This document shows, piece after piece, positions 1 to 12,449 of a DNA stretch of 64,000 nucleotides (positions within the stretch are counted from its first letter, which is position 1; the number at the start of each line of letters is the position of its first letter). The position numbers were made by a program, and so were the translations under genes. A model generated the notes under the pieces. It had not been told where the DNA came from and did no database searches. It saw only the letters and a program-made list of their open reading frames with translations. Source of the DNA: Mya arenaria (lineage: Eukaryota > Mollusca > Bivalvia > Myida > Myidae); NCBI RefSeq assembly GCF_026914265.1, contig NC_069123.1, positions 38,247,678 to 38,311,677 on the forward strand, in the 5' to 3' direction.

Positions 1-1668
1 AACGCTGGTTAAGGCTACTCTGGTTATAGAACGTACACCAGCGTACATCACTGTCACACAGTTCTTCCGTCTGATGTCCCATAGACTGTGTTTTAGGGGC
101 ACCAGCAATATGTTTATCTTTTCGTACTTAATGGGAGGATGTCCTTTTATGTGATGATCGGACAAAGCCTAAACCTTACAAATTTAGTGTCCTACTGCCT
201 CTGTAACGCCTATGTCAATTGGCCATACTGGCCTTATAGAGCTAATTGCATTCTGCAAGTAATTTGTTCTGAAATAATTGGTAAATGTTTACGAATGACA
301 AAGGAAAACCTAAAACTACGTAAAAATTTTTTTTTTATATAATTTTGAAGAGAATCCAACGCTCAAAATTATCGCTAATAATTAATTCACTCATCCCCTT
401 TTTTCACTTTTTTTCACCGGCATCTACCGGTACTATATGACGTAACAGGAATTAATTTTGACGGGGGTGGGGGTATTAAGAATAATTGCTAATTTAGATG
501 GAATCGACGTCGTATTAAATCATTTCATGCAATCATCTCAGTGTATGACTACAACAAATAAACTGCTTTTTTATAGTACCCTAAATGAAATGACTCTTTC
601 CGCAAAGTGGATGCATGCTTCCGCATAGATCATGCAAACTGTACATTAAATTAAAACATTGCTCACGAGTTTTATATAATATTGATAGTATACTTAAGAT
701 GCATAGTTTGAGTACTTTCGTACATTTTGATTATTATAATACATGTTTAATTGAGTTTGAAAAACAATTGCTCAGCGGAAAGGGCTACGAAGAGGGCACT
801 TTCTTCACAGAAAGGACATTCAAAATTTACATTCGGATCAAATTGCACATAAATCATATGTGCTAATTTTGTATTCTTGAAATTATAATAAAAAACATAT
901 GCTCTCTCATTTTGAGAATATCGTAGACGTGTTCGTTTGACGTCTATAAGTGTTTTAATTAATACTTTTAATGTAGTTGAGTATACATATAAGTTGATTG
1001 TTTAAATTGTATAACACAATACACCAAAGTGTTTTAGTCGTTGTATGCCATACACAAAAACGTGTAAAGAACACATTTAATTTGAACAAAAAACAATGAC
1101 TTGACCTTAGTAATTTATGATTATTACAGTGCATGTTTTTAACGAATTCTATTAATTTTATGTTTAAACGCAATCAAACTCGGTGAAACATATATATATA
1201 TATATAACACACGTTAACACACCAATTATCATTTTAAAGAGTTTTTGGTAGTTGAAAGTAGGGAAATCGAAATTGCAACATCTGGATTAACAGTCAAATG
1301 TGTATCAGTAGACCGCGGATCCGTAACAACTCTGTAGTTGTATGTCCGATTTATTTAAACAGTTACATATGCAAATTTTTCAGAACAATAACTTTCTCTA
1401 CCCAGGGTCTTTTTGAGATATTGGATATTGAACATAAATACATGCAATATAACACACAGGTCAGAAGCTGTACTTTCTCGGCAACCACAATCAATAGGAT
1501 ACAAGTTCTAATACGGCTATGTACATTCTTTTTAATTAATACATAAAATTATTATATCTTTCATTATGCTGTCTCCATTATTTTTTTTGAAATCACATCA
1601 TATGATAATTTAATTATAATATCGGAATTAGAATCTCACTCAAACGTTGTTGACGGTGTTATGATTAC
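1..1668 (-). other. Intron 3 (3' part) of TNF-like gene A
   Basis: This stretch is intronic, downstream of exon 3 of gene A in the minus-strand sense. It aligns block by block with 56098-59316 in gene C: both start with the same AACGCTGGTTAAGGCTACTC and run in parallel to exon 3. Gene C has an extra insertion of about 1.5 kb (56433-57912), which is missing here between about 345 and 350. A more distant version starts at 30433 in gene B. An AT dinucleotide run lies near 1190-1206. I see no exon here. By comparison with gene C, exon 4 of gene A should lie roughly 0.8 kb beyond the left edge. Confidence 0.7.
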
Positions 1669-2826
1669 CTTGGACTATATCACTTGGTACGCTATCTACC
1701 ACTCCAACCAGCTTGGCTGTAGGCGTTTTGATCCCCTGCAACTCACAGTCGGTGATAACCGATTCTCCGACAGATTGACCTGTATTAAGGTATTAATAAA
1801 ACAATTAATTTTGCTTACCTTTCCTTGATTTTTATTAAAAATAACATATATATTTGAAATTTAAAGTTGGTGCATGCAAATGTTATGTTTTAATAAAATT
1901 GATAAGGTTTGCTATATATGCAGTACATTTGAAATTCAAATAATTAAAATGAACGTATTCAAACATAACATACAAATGGAATGCCAACTACATTTTTTTA
2001 AATCTTCTTAATTGTTCTCATTTATCATTTTAGTTAGATTCTCATACGAACTCTAAACGTCAATGCATAACTAACTCGTATTTGCTTGTCTGTTTTCGAG
2101 GTATTGTTTTGTCATCTCCTGAGAAAAAAAGCAAACATTATAAACACCATTTAGACATATGCACAGCGAACATTTCTTGTCAATCTTATTTTCTAAAGGC
2201 AAAACCACGAAAAGGAATGTTGCATTAGTATAAAATGTTTGTAAGCATCTCTAACTTCTCACAACAGATATAAAAATAAATCGATGTTTTATTTTGAGAA
2301 ATTAAAAAAGTAATGGAAATGATTGGCTGGTTTCGAAGTGCTTTGTCATCTACTGAGAAATAAAATCATGAATCCATTTTGAATTGTGTACAACTTATAT
2401 TACTGGCTTTAGAAAGTTTGGTTGATAGTTATAGTAACAACATGCATATCAACTAATTAACTTCTTTTTAAAGGCAAAACCATGAAAAATGTTCATTACG
2501 TTTTTAATGCAGAGCTCCATAATTTGGCGGATTGGACCACAGCATACCGAATCGTTATATATTTGTCTCCATGCATCAATGACGTGTTCTGTGTCAGTGT
2601 ACGGACACGTTTGTTTTATGTCATCGCATGGCACACAGTGCATGCTGCTCTCCAATGGCGGCGGCTCCATATGGATTCTCCACGATATAGTCAAGAAGAG
2701 TAAAAGGAGTAACTGTACAATTGTCGGTATGAATAATCCAACAGTTGCACGTCGTAATGTTGTTTTTTTAAACGTGCACTCAAGACCCATCCTTTTGAAT
2801 TTAAACCGAATGCTGGTGGTTCTCAT
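1669..2826 (-). CDS. TNF ligand-like type II membrane protein, gene A (partial, exons 1-3)
   Basis: Three exons on the minus strand: exon 1 2826-2500, exon 2 2118-2076, exon 3 1779-1669. Exon 1 opens with ATG at 2826 and encodes 109 residues: a basic cytoplasmic tail, a membrane segment at about residues 27-49, and an outer stalk with the motif SVCCGPIR and Cys64/Cys67. Exon 2 (43 nt) follows a TTTCTCAG acceptor. Exon 3 (111 nt) contains TPTAKLVG, which matches the first strand of the TNF homology domain (family pattern PxAHLxG). Exon lengths and phases equal those of genes B and C. The exon 2 donor is GTTAGT, weaker than GTAAGA in gene C. Exon 3 has Leu where B and C have Trp (ELQG against EWQG). 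The last exon, with most of the TNF fold, lies outside the window, so function cannot be judged. Signalling through TNF receptors is known for the family and only inferred here. Confidence 0.72.
2320..2352 (-). pseudogene. Decayed second copy of exon 2 in intron 1 of gene A
   Basis: The sequence after a TTTCTCAG acceptor (AG at 2354-2353) resembles true exon 2 (ATGACAAA, then a GAAA-rich stretch). It begins with TAG where exon 2 begins with GAG, so splicing it in phase 0 would stop translation at once. The flanking AAAGGCAAAACCA sequence is repeated as well, so exon 2 and its neighbourhood were duplicated in tandem. The same decayed copy exists in genes B and C. Confidence 0.5.
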
Positions 2827-3049
2827 GGTCTCTATTTTCCAAATGTAAAGATAAATTAAACTCATAATGAAGTACGCCCAACTTATATGTATCATACTGT
2901 ATTTGAATCCAAATACATCACTAAGCCAATAAACCAAACGATAAACTATGATACAAATAATGCACAAATAAGAGAAATATAACTGAATAAATTAAAACGT
3001 TGTTTTTGTTGTTTAAATAAAATGTTTATATATCTATAACAATTTCAAA

Positions 3050-4090
3050 TACTTGTATGATAAATCGCAACTACTTTCACCTTTTACTGGGACCGTCATA
3101 GTTTGTCTGGCAGGGTTACGGTGGTGTTTGTGGTATATCAACTTTAAATGCTTCCGTAATGCTGAAAAGTGCATTCATGGTTTTAAACTGGTGATGATAA
3201 TAATGGGGCGCTTCAAGCATAAATAAGACACATTTTAAGTTTAGAATTGCAAGTGTTTTGGAATAATTTCAAATATAAAACGAAGAAAACCTTAAAATAC
3301 AGATAACCCTTAAAATGGCTACATAACGCTATATTATATTATACAATGGATGACGGCATTCAACATTTAGCCACAAGAAACCTCATGTCTCTCGCGTAGG
3401 ATTTTAATGCTCTCGTCATGGCCGTTTTACCCTAAGGCCTAATTTTTGGTTAATTATGTATATATTAATAAAGACGAATTTTGATATAAAACATTATCAG
3501 TAGAGGCGAACAATACATTTCAAATCCAGTCTTCTAATGTATCATCTATTACTAGTTTTGTTATCGTTTTTTTCATGTAAGATTGAATATGTTTAGTAAA
3601 AAAAAAATTGACGGGCCACAGAAAACGTCAATTAGAGACAAACTGGTATTGTATATACGGTTGACTATTATACGTATTTCCAAGTACGTTTCTATAACAG
3701 TGTACAGCATATACTTACATGATAATTTGCCACCGCCCTCCCCCTTTTTGGCATGAGGATCGGCAGACATTTTGTTGCAGATTTGCGTTTTTCTCTTTAT
3801 ATAGCTAACCCATTTCGAATGTATCAAAATCCTGAATCCTGAAAAATGCATCAATGGTTTTAGAAGTGCAAGAGTTATGAACCGCGACAAGCAGAAAAGG
3901 GTCGAGCATTTATTTTTATAGTCGTCATAATTTGTATGTATGTATCTATAGCAATTTAATACACTAACGTGATCAATTGCAAGCGCCCTCCCCTTGGACC
4001 GAGCTGGGGACCGGCAGGGTAAGACTTGAGTTCTTTTTAAAATAACCCACTTCAAATGAATCAAAATGCTGAAAGGTGCAAAAATGTTTT
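3050..4090 (-). repeat. Upstream cassette array of gene A (three copies)
   Basis: Three imperfect copies of a cassette lie upstream of exon 1, near 3050-3140, 3711-3790 and 3975-4040. On the minus strand each reads about CTGCCGGTCCC, a purine-rich stretch, then TTATCATRTAAGTATATG. Each is preceded by an AT-rich part containing AAAAGTGCATnAATGGTTTT. The middle copy has an ATG at 3770 and a good donor (GTAAGT) after 3719. It would encode 17 residues starting MSADPH and leave phase 1. The other copies lack the ATG or the donor. They could be alternative 5' exons or just a local repeat. Homologous arrays sit upstream of genes B and C. Confidence 0.45.
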
Positions 4091-4389
4091 TAAATTTGTA
4101 AAGCTTATGAAGCCTGACAAACAGAAATAGGTCGTATGTTTAATTTTAGAGTTCTTTGGCATAATATCAAATGTGTTTAAAAAACGAAGAGTACCTCAGA
4201 AATACCTAAAACCCTCAGAAATGTTACACGATGTATGGTGGCATTCTATATAAAAGTATCAAGAAACATCACATTTTCCACGTAAAATGGTGATGAACTT
4301 GTGCTGCTCCTTAAAACGTCAATCTGACCAAAATTCACTACTGGAGCGATTCGCCCATAAGCCAATACAGAAACAAACATATATTTGAT

Positions 4390-5050
4390 ATGGTCGCAAA
4401 TCATCAGGCGGTATATGGTATCAAATCACGATGGAACTACTTTGAAGCCGGCCATGGCAGGGGACCGTGTGACGGTTTAGGCGGAACATGTAAAATACTT
4501 GCAGACGGAGCAATGAGAAGCGGAAAGGTAGTCATACAGGACGCAGAGGGCTTCTACAGATGGGCTATACAGTCGAGCATGGTTAATGTCAACTTCAGAT
4601 TTGTTTTGACCAAGAAATGTGAAGAAGTTCAAAAGAAAATAGAGAAAAGGCCAATTAAACCTATAAAGGGCACTATGAAGATTCATGCTATAATTGGGCT
4701 AGGTGAATCGAAGATTAAAACCCGAGAAGTGAGCTGTTATTGCAATGTGTGCTTGTCAGGACAGATATGTGACACCTGGGTTGTCGCAGGTACCAGAGTC
4801 ACAAAGGCAGCAGAAAAGATAGAACACAGAAATAATAAAAAAGCATCAGACAAAGAGCCGGAAAAGACACCATCGAATGTAGATTACAAGTAGAATACAC
4901 AAGAAAGCAAGATGTATGACATAGAGGATTATGTTGCTGCAGTATACGAAGGCAGGTGGTATATTGGAAAGGTAGAAGAGAAGGATCAAGAAGAGTACAA
5001 TCTTGCAATAAATATTCGAACAAAGTATCTCAATATTTGCAAATTAATGA
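4390..5050 (+). pseudogene. Broken fragment of a multi-copy invertebrate protein family (unknown function)
   Basis: An open frame from ATG 4390 encodes 167 residues up to TAG at 4891-4893. It has protein-like composition: the motif FEAGHGRGPCDGLGGTCK near residues 18-35, then a Cys pair (CYCNVC) near residue 118. The same frame continues sensibly after the stop for about 50 residues (VYEGRWYIGKVEEKD), so the TAG looks like a disabling mutation within a longer protein. The GHGKGPCDG-type motif is, from memory, found in repeated, uncharacterised invertebrate genes that may be tied to mobile elements. No start context, intron or partner gene supports an active gene. Coding sequence runs directly into the direct repeat that begins at 4997. 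I do not know its function. Confidence 0.5.
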
Positions 5051-5460
5051 CATTGGTTAGGTGAATGAGTTTCTCTGGTATCCAAATGTCAAATCTATAC
5101 CTCAAAGAAATAACTTTATCTCAAACATTTATTTTCTCATAAATCTTGCTAAATCAGCAAATATTTAAAGATTAACGAGCATTTTGTATGCAATATTATA
5201 CTTATAATTTTGTTGCTCTACTCTTGGAATCTTGCAAGCAGAGGGAAAAAATAATTTGTTTATGATAAATGAAAGTATATGCTTGTTTAGTAAATGTTAT
5301 CATTACGCCGAAATTGGAGTTCAAACTAGTCAATCTTAGAGAATAAAATATGGGTGACCAGGGACTCGATTGATAATTGCCTAATATACATATTAACACA
5401 TGTTTGTTATTGTTTGCATATATCTAAACGCAGGAAAACTAGTGAAAGTGGAAAATATGA
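4997..5460 (+). repeat. Direct repeat, copy 1 (460 bp)
   Basis: It begins ACAATCTTG and runs through AGTATCTCAATATTTGCAAA to AGTGAAAGTGGAAAATATGA. It matches 10954-11442 in the same orientation with scattered substitutions and small indels. Copy 1 overlaps the end of the broken frame at 4390. No coding frame of its own is convincing. Confidence 0.8.
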
Positions 5461-5649
5461 AAAATAAACAAAAAACCTTTTTTTTTACACAAAATGTATG
5501 TTGCAAAATGTGTATGTATGCATTGATTTTGAGTAATAGTGTCACTTTAATCTTGCTAATTTCGTCTTTGTAGACCACAATATATAAACATTAAATGTTC
5601 CTAGTTACAAAGTTTAGTCACAATATGTCAACCAGAACTAACGATTTCC

Positions 5650-5965
5650 ACTCCCAACTGTTTATCTATTTTAGTAACGTTGACCTTGACTTTGACCCTA
5701 GGCGCCCCAAACATAATTCCACGAAAGTTCTCTCTCCATAAACCCATCCTACATACCAAGTTTGGCTGGTCACAATACGTCAACCCTCACTCAAATTATT
5801 CAATTTGAACCGTTTTCTACTTTAGTAGCATTGACGTTGACCTTGAGCTTAGGGACCACAAACGCAATCCCGTGAAAGGTATCTAAGAAATATATATACA
5901 AAGTTTGGAAAGACTATCTCAACCCATACACAAGTTATTCAGTATCATAAGTCAGTTTGACTCTG
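5650..5965 (+). repeat. GACCTTGAC minisatellite, about two units of 150 bp
   Basis: Two units start with TTTAGTARCRTTGACSTTGAC (near 5670 and 5820), then carry ACCACAAACGCAATCC, AAGTTTGG and CAACCC motifs in the same order. The type is common in bivalve genomes as I recall. Related GGTCAAGGTCA-type repeats in the other orientation lie at 21885-22250 and 52840-53090. Confidence 0.65.
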
Positions 5966-6739
5966 CCCATCCGAACAAAGCCGTTGTTTGCGCCATTCTT
6001 ACAACCAGGTTTCGCTATGTGAAAACCTAATTTAAAAGCGAACAAGCTCGCGATGCACAAAAATCAATAAGATATTTGTCGTGACTTGATTTACTAGTTT
6101 TATGTATATACAAAGATATGATAACACAATAAAGAGTGTTAAAATAGCACAAATAATTAAATAAATAATAAGATAAGACAAGTTATGTGTATAGTGAGAT
6201 AATAACATACAGTGAACACTCTATGCTCTATACAATAGTAATATAACATTTAGAGTTGTTTGTTACTTATGATATAGTGTACTACCATTTGTAAATTGCG
6301 TATGCTTTTACATTAAATACAGAATGATACGTTTCTTGTACAGTACTTACAATTAAGTTTGAAGGTGAGAATACATAGTGTATATTTAATTAGAAAACAT
6401 AGTTAGTATTTATAGCTGATCGCATTCATTTTGCGTAATTAACGAGTAATAAATCATTACACAGTTTTATTGCTCAAGAGATACACAAATTTATTGAATT
6501 TTAAAAGCTTTATTTACGGACTTCACGTTAAAAAGAAATGAATTGAAAAGAGATACACATATCAATAGATTGTTAAAAGACATATATGGATTGATAACAG
6601 TTTTAAAAGCGCTTAAAAATAAATAATGGTATGTGTCATATTGACGGTTTTATAAAACTGTATTGATAATTGTATGCAATAAATGTTTTAAGTATACAAC
6701 TGTTAATGAATATCGGCAATAAAAACCACCTATCCTCAA
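5966..6739. other. AT-rich stretch without recognised features
   Basis: Low-complexity AT-rich sequence. I found no open frame, splice pattern or repeat structure that I could support. Confidence 0.5.
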
Positions 6740-7075
6740 CAGGATTCGTGTCATATTCGTAAACTTTGTATCAAAACAAATACATGTACTCAAACGAGTA
6801 ACATCAATTTATGAGAAACAATAATTTGGGCATTTGTTGTCTGTAAAACATAACAGAACCATTGCGATAGCACCATAACGTTCATAAGTCTTCCCTGAGT
6901 TTTGAAAAATCGTACCTGTGCCAAAAACGTCATGTTTTAAAAGGTGCGATTGTCTTGACATGTGTAATTAAATCGGGTGATTATTCTTGTGACAGAGAGT
7001 CATGCAGGTTTATTAGAGTTAATCAGGGTCTGCCTGCGCCGAATGGCTTCTCTATGACTTGACTCCGCCGAAATA
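6740..7075 (+). repeat. Segmental repeat shared with 36820-37135
   Basis: The block contains AGCACCATAACGTTCATAAGT, CCTGTGCCAA and CAAATGGCT-like motifs in the same order as 36820-37135. It lies about 3.9 kb upstream of exon 1 of gene A. The partner lies about 4.3 kb upstream of exon 1 of gene B. This supports duplication of the spacer together with the genes. Confidence 0.65.
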
Positions 7076-8799
7076 TAAATGCTTTTAAAATGTCAAATTT
7101 GACATGCGATATTTAGAGTTTTCAGCCAAACCCATATATTAGAAGATTTAAAGAAACTGAGTTAGATACGGGGAAGTCGGTTGCGAAACCTAAACTATTT
7201 TCGAAATTACTTTTCGGATCTTTACCCTGCTCGACGTAAGGCATAATAATTGGGATACAACAGTTCTACGTTTAAACTAGTACCGAGTGTACGCTTTTAC
7301 CACCGTTACGTCTTTTGGACGATAACTGTCCTATTTTCACATGTCTGCACACTTTAAGTGGTTACAAACAACTTCAGCAATAATTCCATTCAAAATGCAC
7401 ATCTTTATATCAATTCAGTCGACGTATCCCCATGTATTTGAAGTTACAGTAACTGATCTTTTTAATCATTTTTTTTGTGCTTTGATTAGATAGCATACGT
7501 TAGACAAATTTTAAGAACTTACACGTTTTAATTCTTTAAGGAAAATGATTTTATTTTTACGAGCAACTTTAGCAATAATACCCTTTAAAATGCAGAGCTT
7601 ATCAGATTTTGTCGTTTTCCCGCGGTGAGGACAAACATGTGGTCAGTTAATGTATGTTGAAACTATGTTTAGAATATAGGTCAGTTAATGTAGTTGAAAC
7701 TATTTTTGGATTATCGGACCTAGTCTATTTTAATAAATGAGAATATGATTGTGCTTTTTTAAGTTTATTGATAAATTTAATGTTATTAATGTTTTATGTA
7801 AGTATGTATAACTGTGTAGAAATAGTACTAGTACTGTTATGAATGCTTCGTACTCTTTGGAGTTTAAACAGGTTTAATCCGAATTACTTTGCTTCACCAA
7901 ACGTATGCACGACTCGCTGTCGTATCAGGGCATGTGTGCTTATATAAATTGAAAGCCTTATGTCTAAAACTATGCCAATAATATACCGGAAGAAGCTTTT
8001 ATGCAAAAAATGAAAACATCTCATTAGAAATATAAACGCCTAAAATCATAGAATGAATAGTATCTTGTTATTGTGTAGCAGGTAAATTACAATGTATTGT
8101 ATTTGAAGCATTAGTAGTGCGAAACCTGGGATACAACTATTTTAACACTACGACAATAATTATATTTGTTTCTTATCTCATAAAAGTCAAATAAAAAATC
8201 ATCATTTCAAATAAGCGTGTTTCAAGGTCACGTCAGGTTTAAATAACAAATCCTGCAGGCGATGGGACACTTGCGGTCGGTAATAATTTCTGAAACATCA
8301 CGGGCTAAACTAGAGTGAATATCAGTACTGTGTGTTATCTTCCTACCAGAGCCTCCATTATCTTGACCCTCATTAATCTGATAAATACAACGATCTAAAA
8401 ATAGTTATATTCTGCTAAAAATCAAACGCCGGGATACATAATTACAGCGCGGAAATTGCCGAACAAGCAAAAACTCATACTCGGACTGCAACACGACCAA
8501 TCTATTTGTATGGTTTCGACGTCATTCTGCTAAACATAGAGCGCATTGAGACAAAAAATGGGTTAAAACGACATGAATAGAAGTAGTTCTTTTGAGTTTG
8601 TGGTCTTAAGACTACCTGAGCGCATGCGCAGATAGTCTAAAAATTAAGTTGAAGGTAAGATTAACTTTGCGTTGCACCTTTGAACATTTAATATACACCG
8701 TATGGATCTTAATGTTAGAGTAAGGGTTTTAAAATCTGCTATTTACATATGACTTAGAACAATTAACCATTCTTGGGTATTAACTAGTGTTATCTCATC
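7076..8799. other. Unassigned AT-rich spacer
   Basis: I see only short frames and a short internal echo (GGTCAGTTAATGTA at about 7641 and 7680). No gene, RNA gene or clear mobile element is visible. Confidence 0.45.
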
Positions 8800-10953
8800 A
8801 AAGAACCCGACGGGGATCTAATTACGTAACCCCTGATCCGAAATCCGCCAACCACTAGGTCGTAGTCACTGATAAATCGGCCAAAGTACTCGCCAATTCC
8901 TGAACATGACTAAGCATCTCTGTACGCAAAGCTGGTCCTGTGCGTTTCGCATTAAACAGTTTATGTTTTCATTGAATCTAAATTTCATGTTGATTTCTTG
9001 GCAAGGATATTTCACTTCAACAATGCTTTGCTCGATTTGAAAAAGATGAGATATTGTCATGGCTTAGTTTTGTCAGTGCCGCATTAAATATAAAATTATC
9101 AACTTTAACCTTAGCACAACCTCCTTTTTAATTACAGTTAATGTATAGCGCGTTTCATAACTCTGACAAAAGATGTACGAAAGTATGCGTTGCTTTATTC
9201 TCCCTGTTTAACTACAATTGGACGATTTTGGCATCTACTTGTGTCGCTCCTGTTAGTTGATATTTTGACACAGTCATTGTGTAAAATCCAGTATTTATCA
9301 TCTTTATACATGAATAATAATCATGATTTGACGCATTATCGTAAGATAGCCAAAAAAATAAAAAAAGTTGTAAAACGTTTAATCTTTGAGAGTGCAGCTT
9401 TGAATTGCGAAAAGTATAGTTTTAAAGTGGCCCTCGTATCTAAAATCAATACATAAACATTTATAGCATACATAAATTGTGAGTGAAAAACATTTAAGTA
9501 CTTACTAACTAATGCATTTGTGTTATCTATTAATTACTGATAACACGATTGTAACCGAGGTTTTTAATATCTAAATGCGCACAAATATTAAATGATGGTG
9601 AATTCCTAAAGGTTTACAGTGATCAACTATCGTCTATGATATACATATATCGTGTTTTTCTGCACCTCTCTTCCCAATGCCACACGTTATCCTTCATGAG
9701 AAGAAGGAAGGAATTGGTTGGAAACGGGTCTGCACGTGGACATTCGCATTTACTCCTAACAATAGCCTACGATCTCTTAGATTATAATGCAACCATTAAT
9801 TAAATGAAGAACAAGTTCGTTACAAATATCCGAAGATTTGTTTTAGCTCAGTATCTCACTTTTGACATATTAATGCCTCCATTTCTGTAAACTTTGGATA
9901 GACGTTGGGACGTCTCCACTTTTACACAAACAAATTACTGATATTGTCTGATTTATTAACGGAAGGCCATAAAACGTGTTTATACTTACAGTCAGAAAAG
10001 ATTGAAAAGATACAAAACTCTGGTTATAGGATATGTTGCATTATGTCTTTGATATATTTAACTAGGAGCATTGCTATTTCCACATATGGCTCCCCATGTG
10101 TGTTGTCCTCTTGCTATTTTCTTTTTCTTAACCCAGATCTAATGTTAAAACACTACACTATGTTTAAGATTGATATCGCATATAAGCAATCGTAAATTGG
10201 ATGAATAATTATTTTATTATCTAAACCAGTGTTTTCGATGCGTATGAACATGGAGCAAAGCTATCAAGAAATTACGGATCTTCTCTAATTGGTTAGACCT
10301 ACTATATGTCAGTTTCGTAACATGAAATTTAGTTAGATTCACGTAAAGTGTTTAATATGTTTAATTTAAATTGCACAGGAAATTTTGCCTAACGAGTCGA
10401 CACGTGGATTTATTTATTTTGCGCGCCAAAAAGGTCCTCTTAATAAGCAGCAAATTATGACATATTTTTCTGTTGCATTCACTCTGGAAAACACACCAGC
10501 AACAACTAAAAGGGCCAATAATAAAGCGCTAACTCACACTTGACATTTTTTATTCAAATGAGATTTTTATGAATATGAAGCAAACTTTATGCGAAAACTG
10601 ATAAAACAGGCCTAAATGCTTGCTTATAATGTTTTCCAGTCAAAAGGAAATCATAATTATTGTTAATGTTTGTTGGCTTGTGTGATTCACTCTGGTTATC
10701 TGTTTAATCTTGATGTTTTTTGCAGTGCTGTTTGGAATGATGGGTTTCCCTCTAGAGTTTTCATTGTATGATCAAATAATAGATAAACACAAGCTGCATT
10801 TATTGTATCAACTTTAAACTTGACAAGAGCTTCGTTTTTAATATAGCTCTTGTATGAACCGTACTATAACTCTGACGAAAGAATGTACGGAAGAATGTGT
10901 AATGTAATGTCTCCTGATGAACACGGACGATTATTGGCATCTTCTTGTGACGC

Positions 10954-11442
10954 ACAATCTTGGAATAAACATTCAAACAAAGTATCTCAATATTTGCAAA
11001 TTAATTACATTGGTTAGGTGATTTAATTTCTCTGGTATCCAAATGCCAAATCTATACCTCCAAGAAATGAATTTATCTCAAACATTATTTATCTCATAAA
11101 TCTTGCTGAATCAGCAAATATTTAAAGATAAACGAGTATTTCGTATTCAATACTGTACTGAAAAGACCTGATTTCCACATCCCTAAATAATCTCGGTGGT
11201 CTACTCTTAGAATCTTACAAGCAGACGAAAAAGAATATTCGTTTATGATAAATGGAAGTATATGCTTAATTAGTTAATGTTATTATTACGCCGAAATTCG
11301 AGTTCAAACTAGTCAATGTTAGAGAATAAAATATGGATGACCAGGAACTCGACTGATAATTGCTCAATATACATATTAACACATGTTTGTTATTGTTCGC
11401 ATATATCTAAACGGAGGAAAACTAGTGAAAGTGGAAAATATG
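10954..11442 (+). repeat. Direct repeat, copy 2
   Basis: Second copy of the 4997-5460 repeat, same orientation. It has a small extra segment (CTGAAAAGACCTGATTTCC) relative to copy 1. Confidence 0.8.
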
Positions 11443-12449
11443 AAGAGAACATTTCAAACGTTTTTTTAAAGCTATTTTTTTATGAATAAGACAATAATTA
11501 GAAGATCTTCTCATCGACGAACATTTCTACAGATTTTTACAATCTGCTATGTTCATGTAGCTACATACAATATACCATTCCTTGGTGAAAACCTGTACTT
11601 TCTATATGTAATACCTTGGGATCGAAAAAAAGAACCTGTGCTCCAGAGTGAGATCCACAGTACCGCTCGGCCATCACGGCCGAAAAATCGGCGATTGGAC
11701 TCGCCCAATCCCCAGTGTGTATAATGACAAAATGACCCAGTACAATTAAGGCTATCGTGACACATCTTCGAAGCTTTCTGTCTGGGAAACAGCTTTTACG
11801 ACTTTAACAGACAAAATGTACTTTAATTAGCTGTAAAGCTTCAAATTATTTATGTGTATGCAACGTGACTCAACAAAAACCAGCTGTCTTTAATGGTCGA
11901 CTTTGCTTAAAATCTGGTCTCAATTTGTTAGGCTTTTTTATTGTTTTTTCAGAGAGGAAAGACAAGGTATTGTCATAGCCTTGCTACCTACAGTAGTTTA
12001 ATATTTTGTCACACTTATTCTAAAGGTCGCATTAAATATATCAGCCTTACAGGTTTTGCCTCTGTCTGTTTGTTAACCCGAATCCAGTGCTCATGATCTC
12101 ATACATGGTTCATGTGATTGATCTGACATACTATAAGCAAATATATCAATAACTTACGGACATTCTTTTACTAATATATGTTTCTGATGCGACCCATTAA
12201 ATGTCAGTTTATTTACCTGAAATGAAGGTAAAATCACTTGAAGTGCTTTAGTATGGTAAATATAAATTGCAAAGGAAAGGTTGCAAACGATTCGGTACGT
12301 AGATTTTCGCATTTCTTGCGAAAAACAATGCAATGTCCTCAGTACAAGCGGCATTGTTAAAATCACATACGATTAAATTATATATTACATGGAAGAAAAA
12401 CTGGTATTCTTTAAGACAGAAAAGTGTAAAATCAATATTCATTCTTTCA

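Noticed and set aside
3798-3805. TATATAAA as a TATA box for the 3770 cassette
   Set aside because: It would put the transcript start almost on the ATG, and the matching copies in genes B and C lack it.
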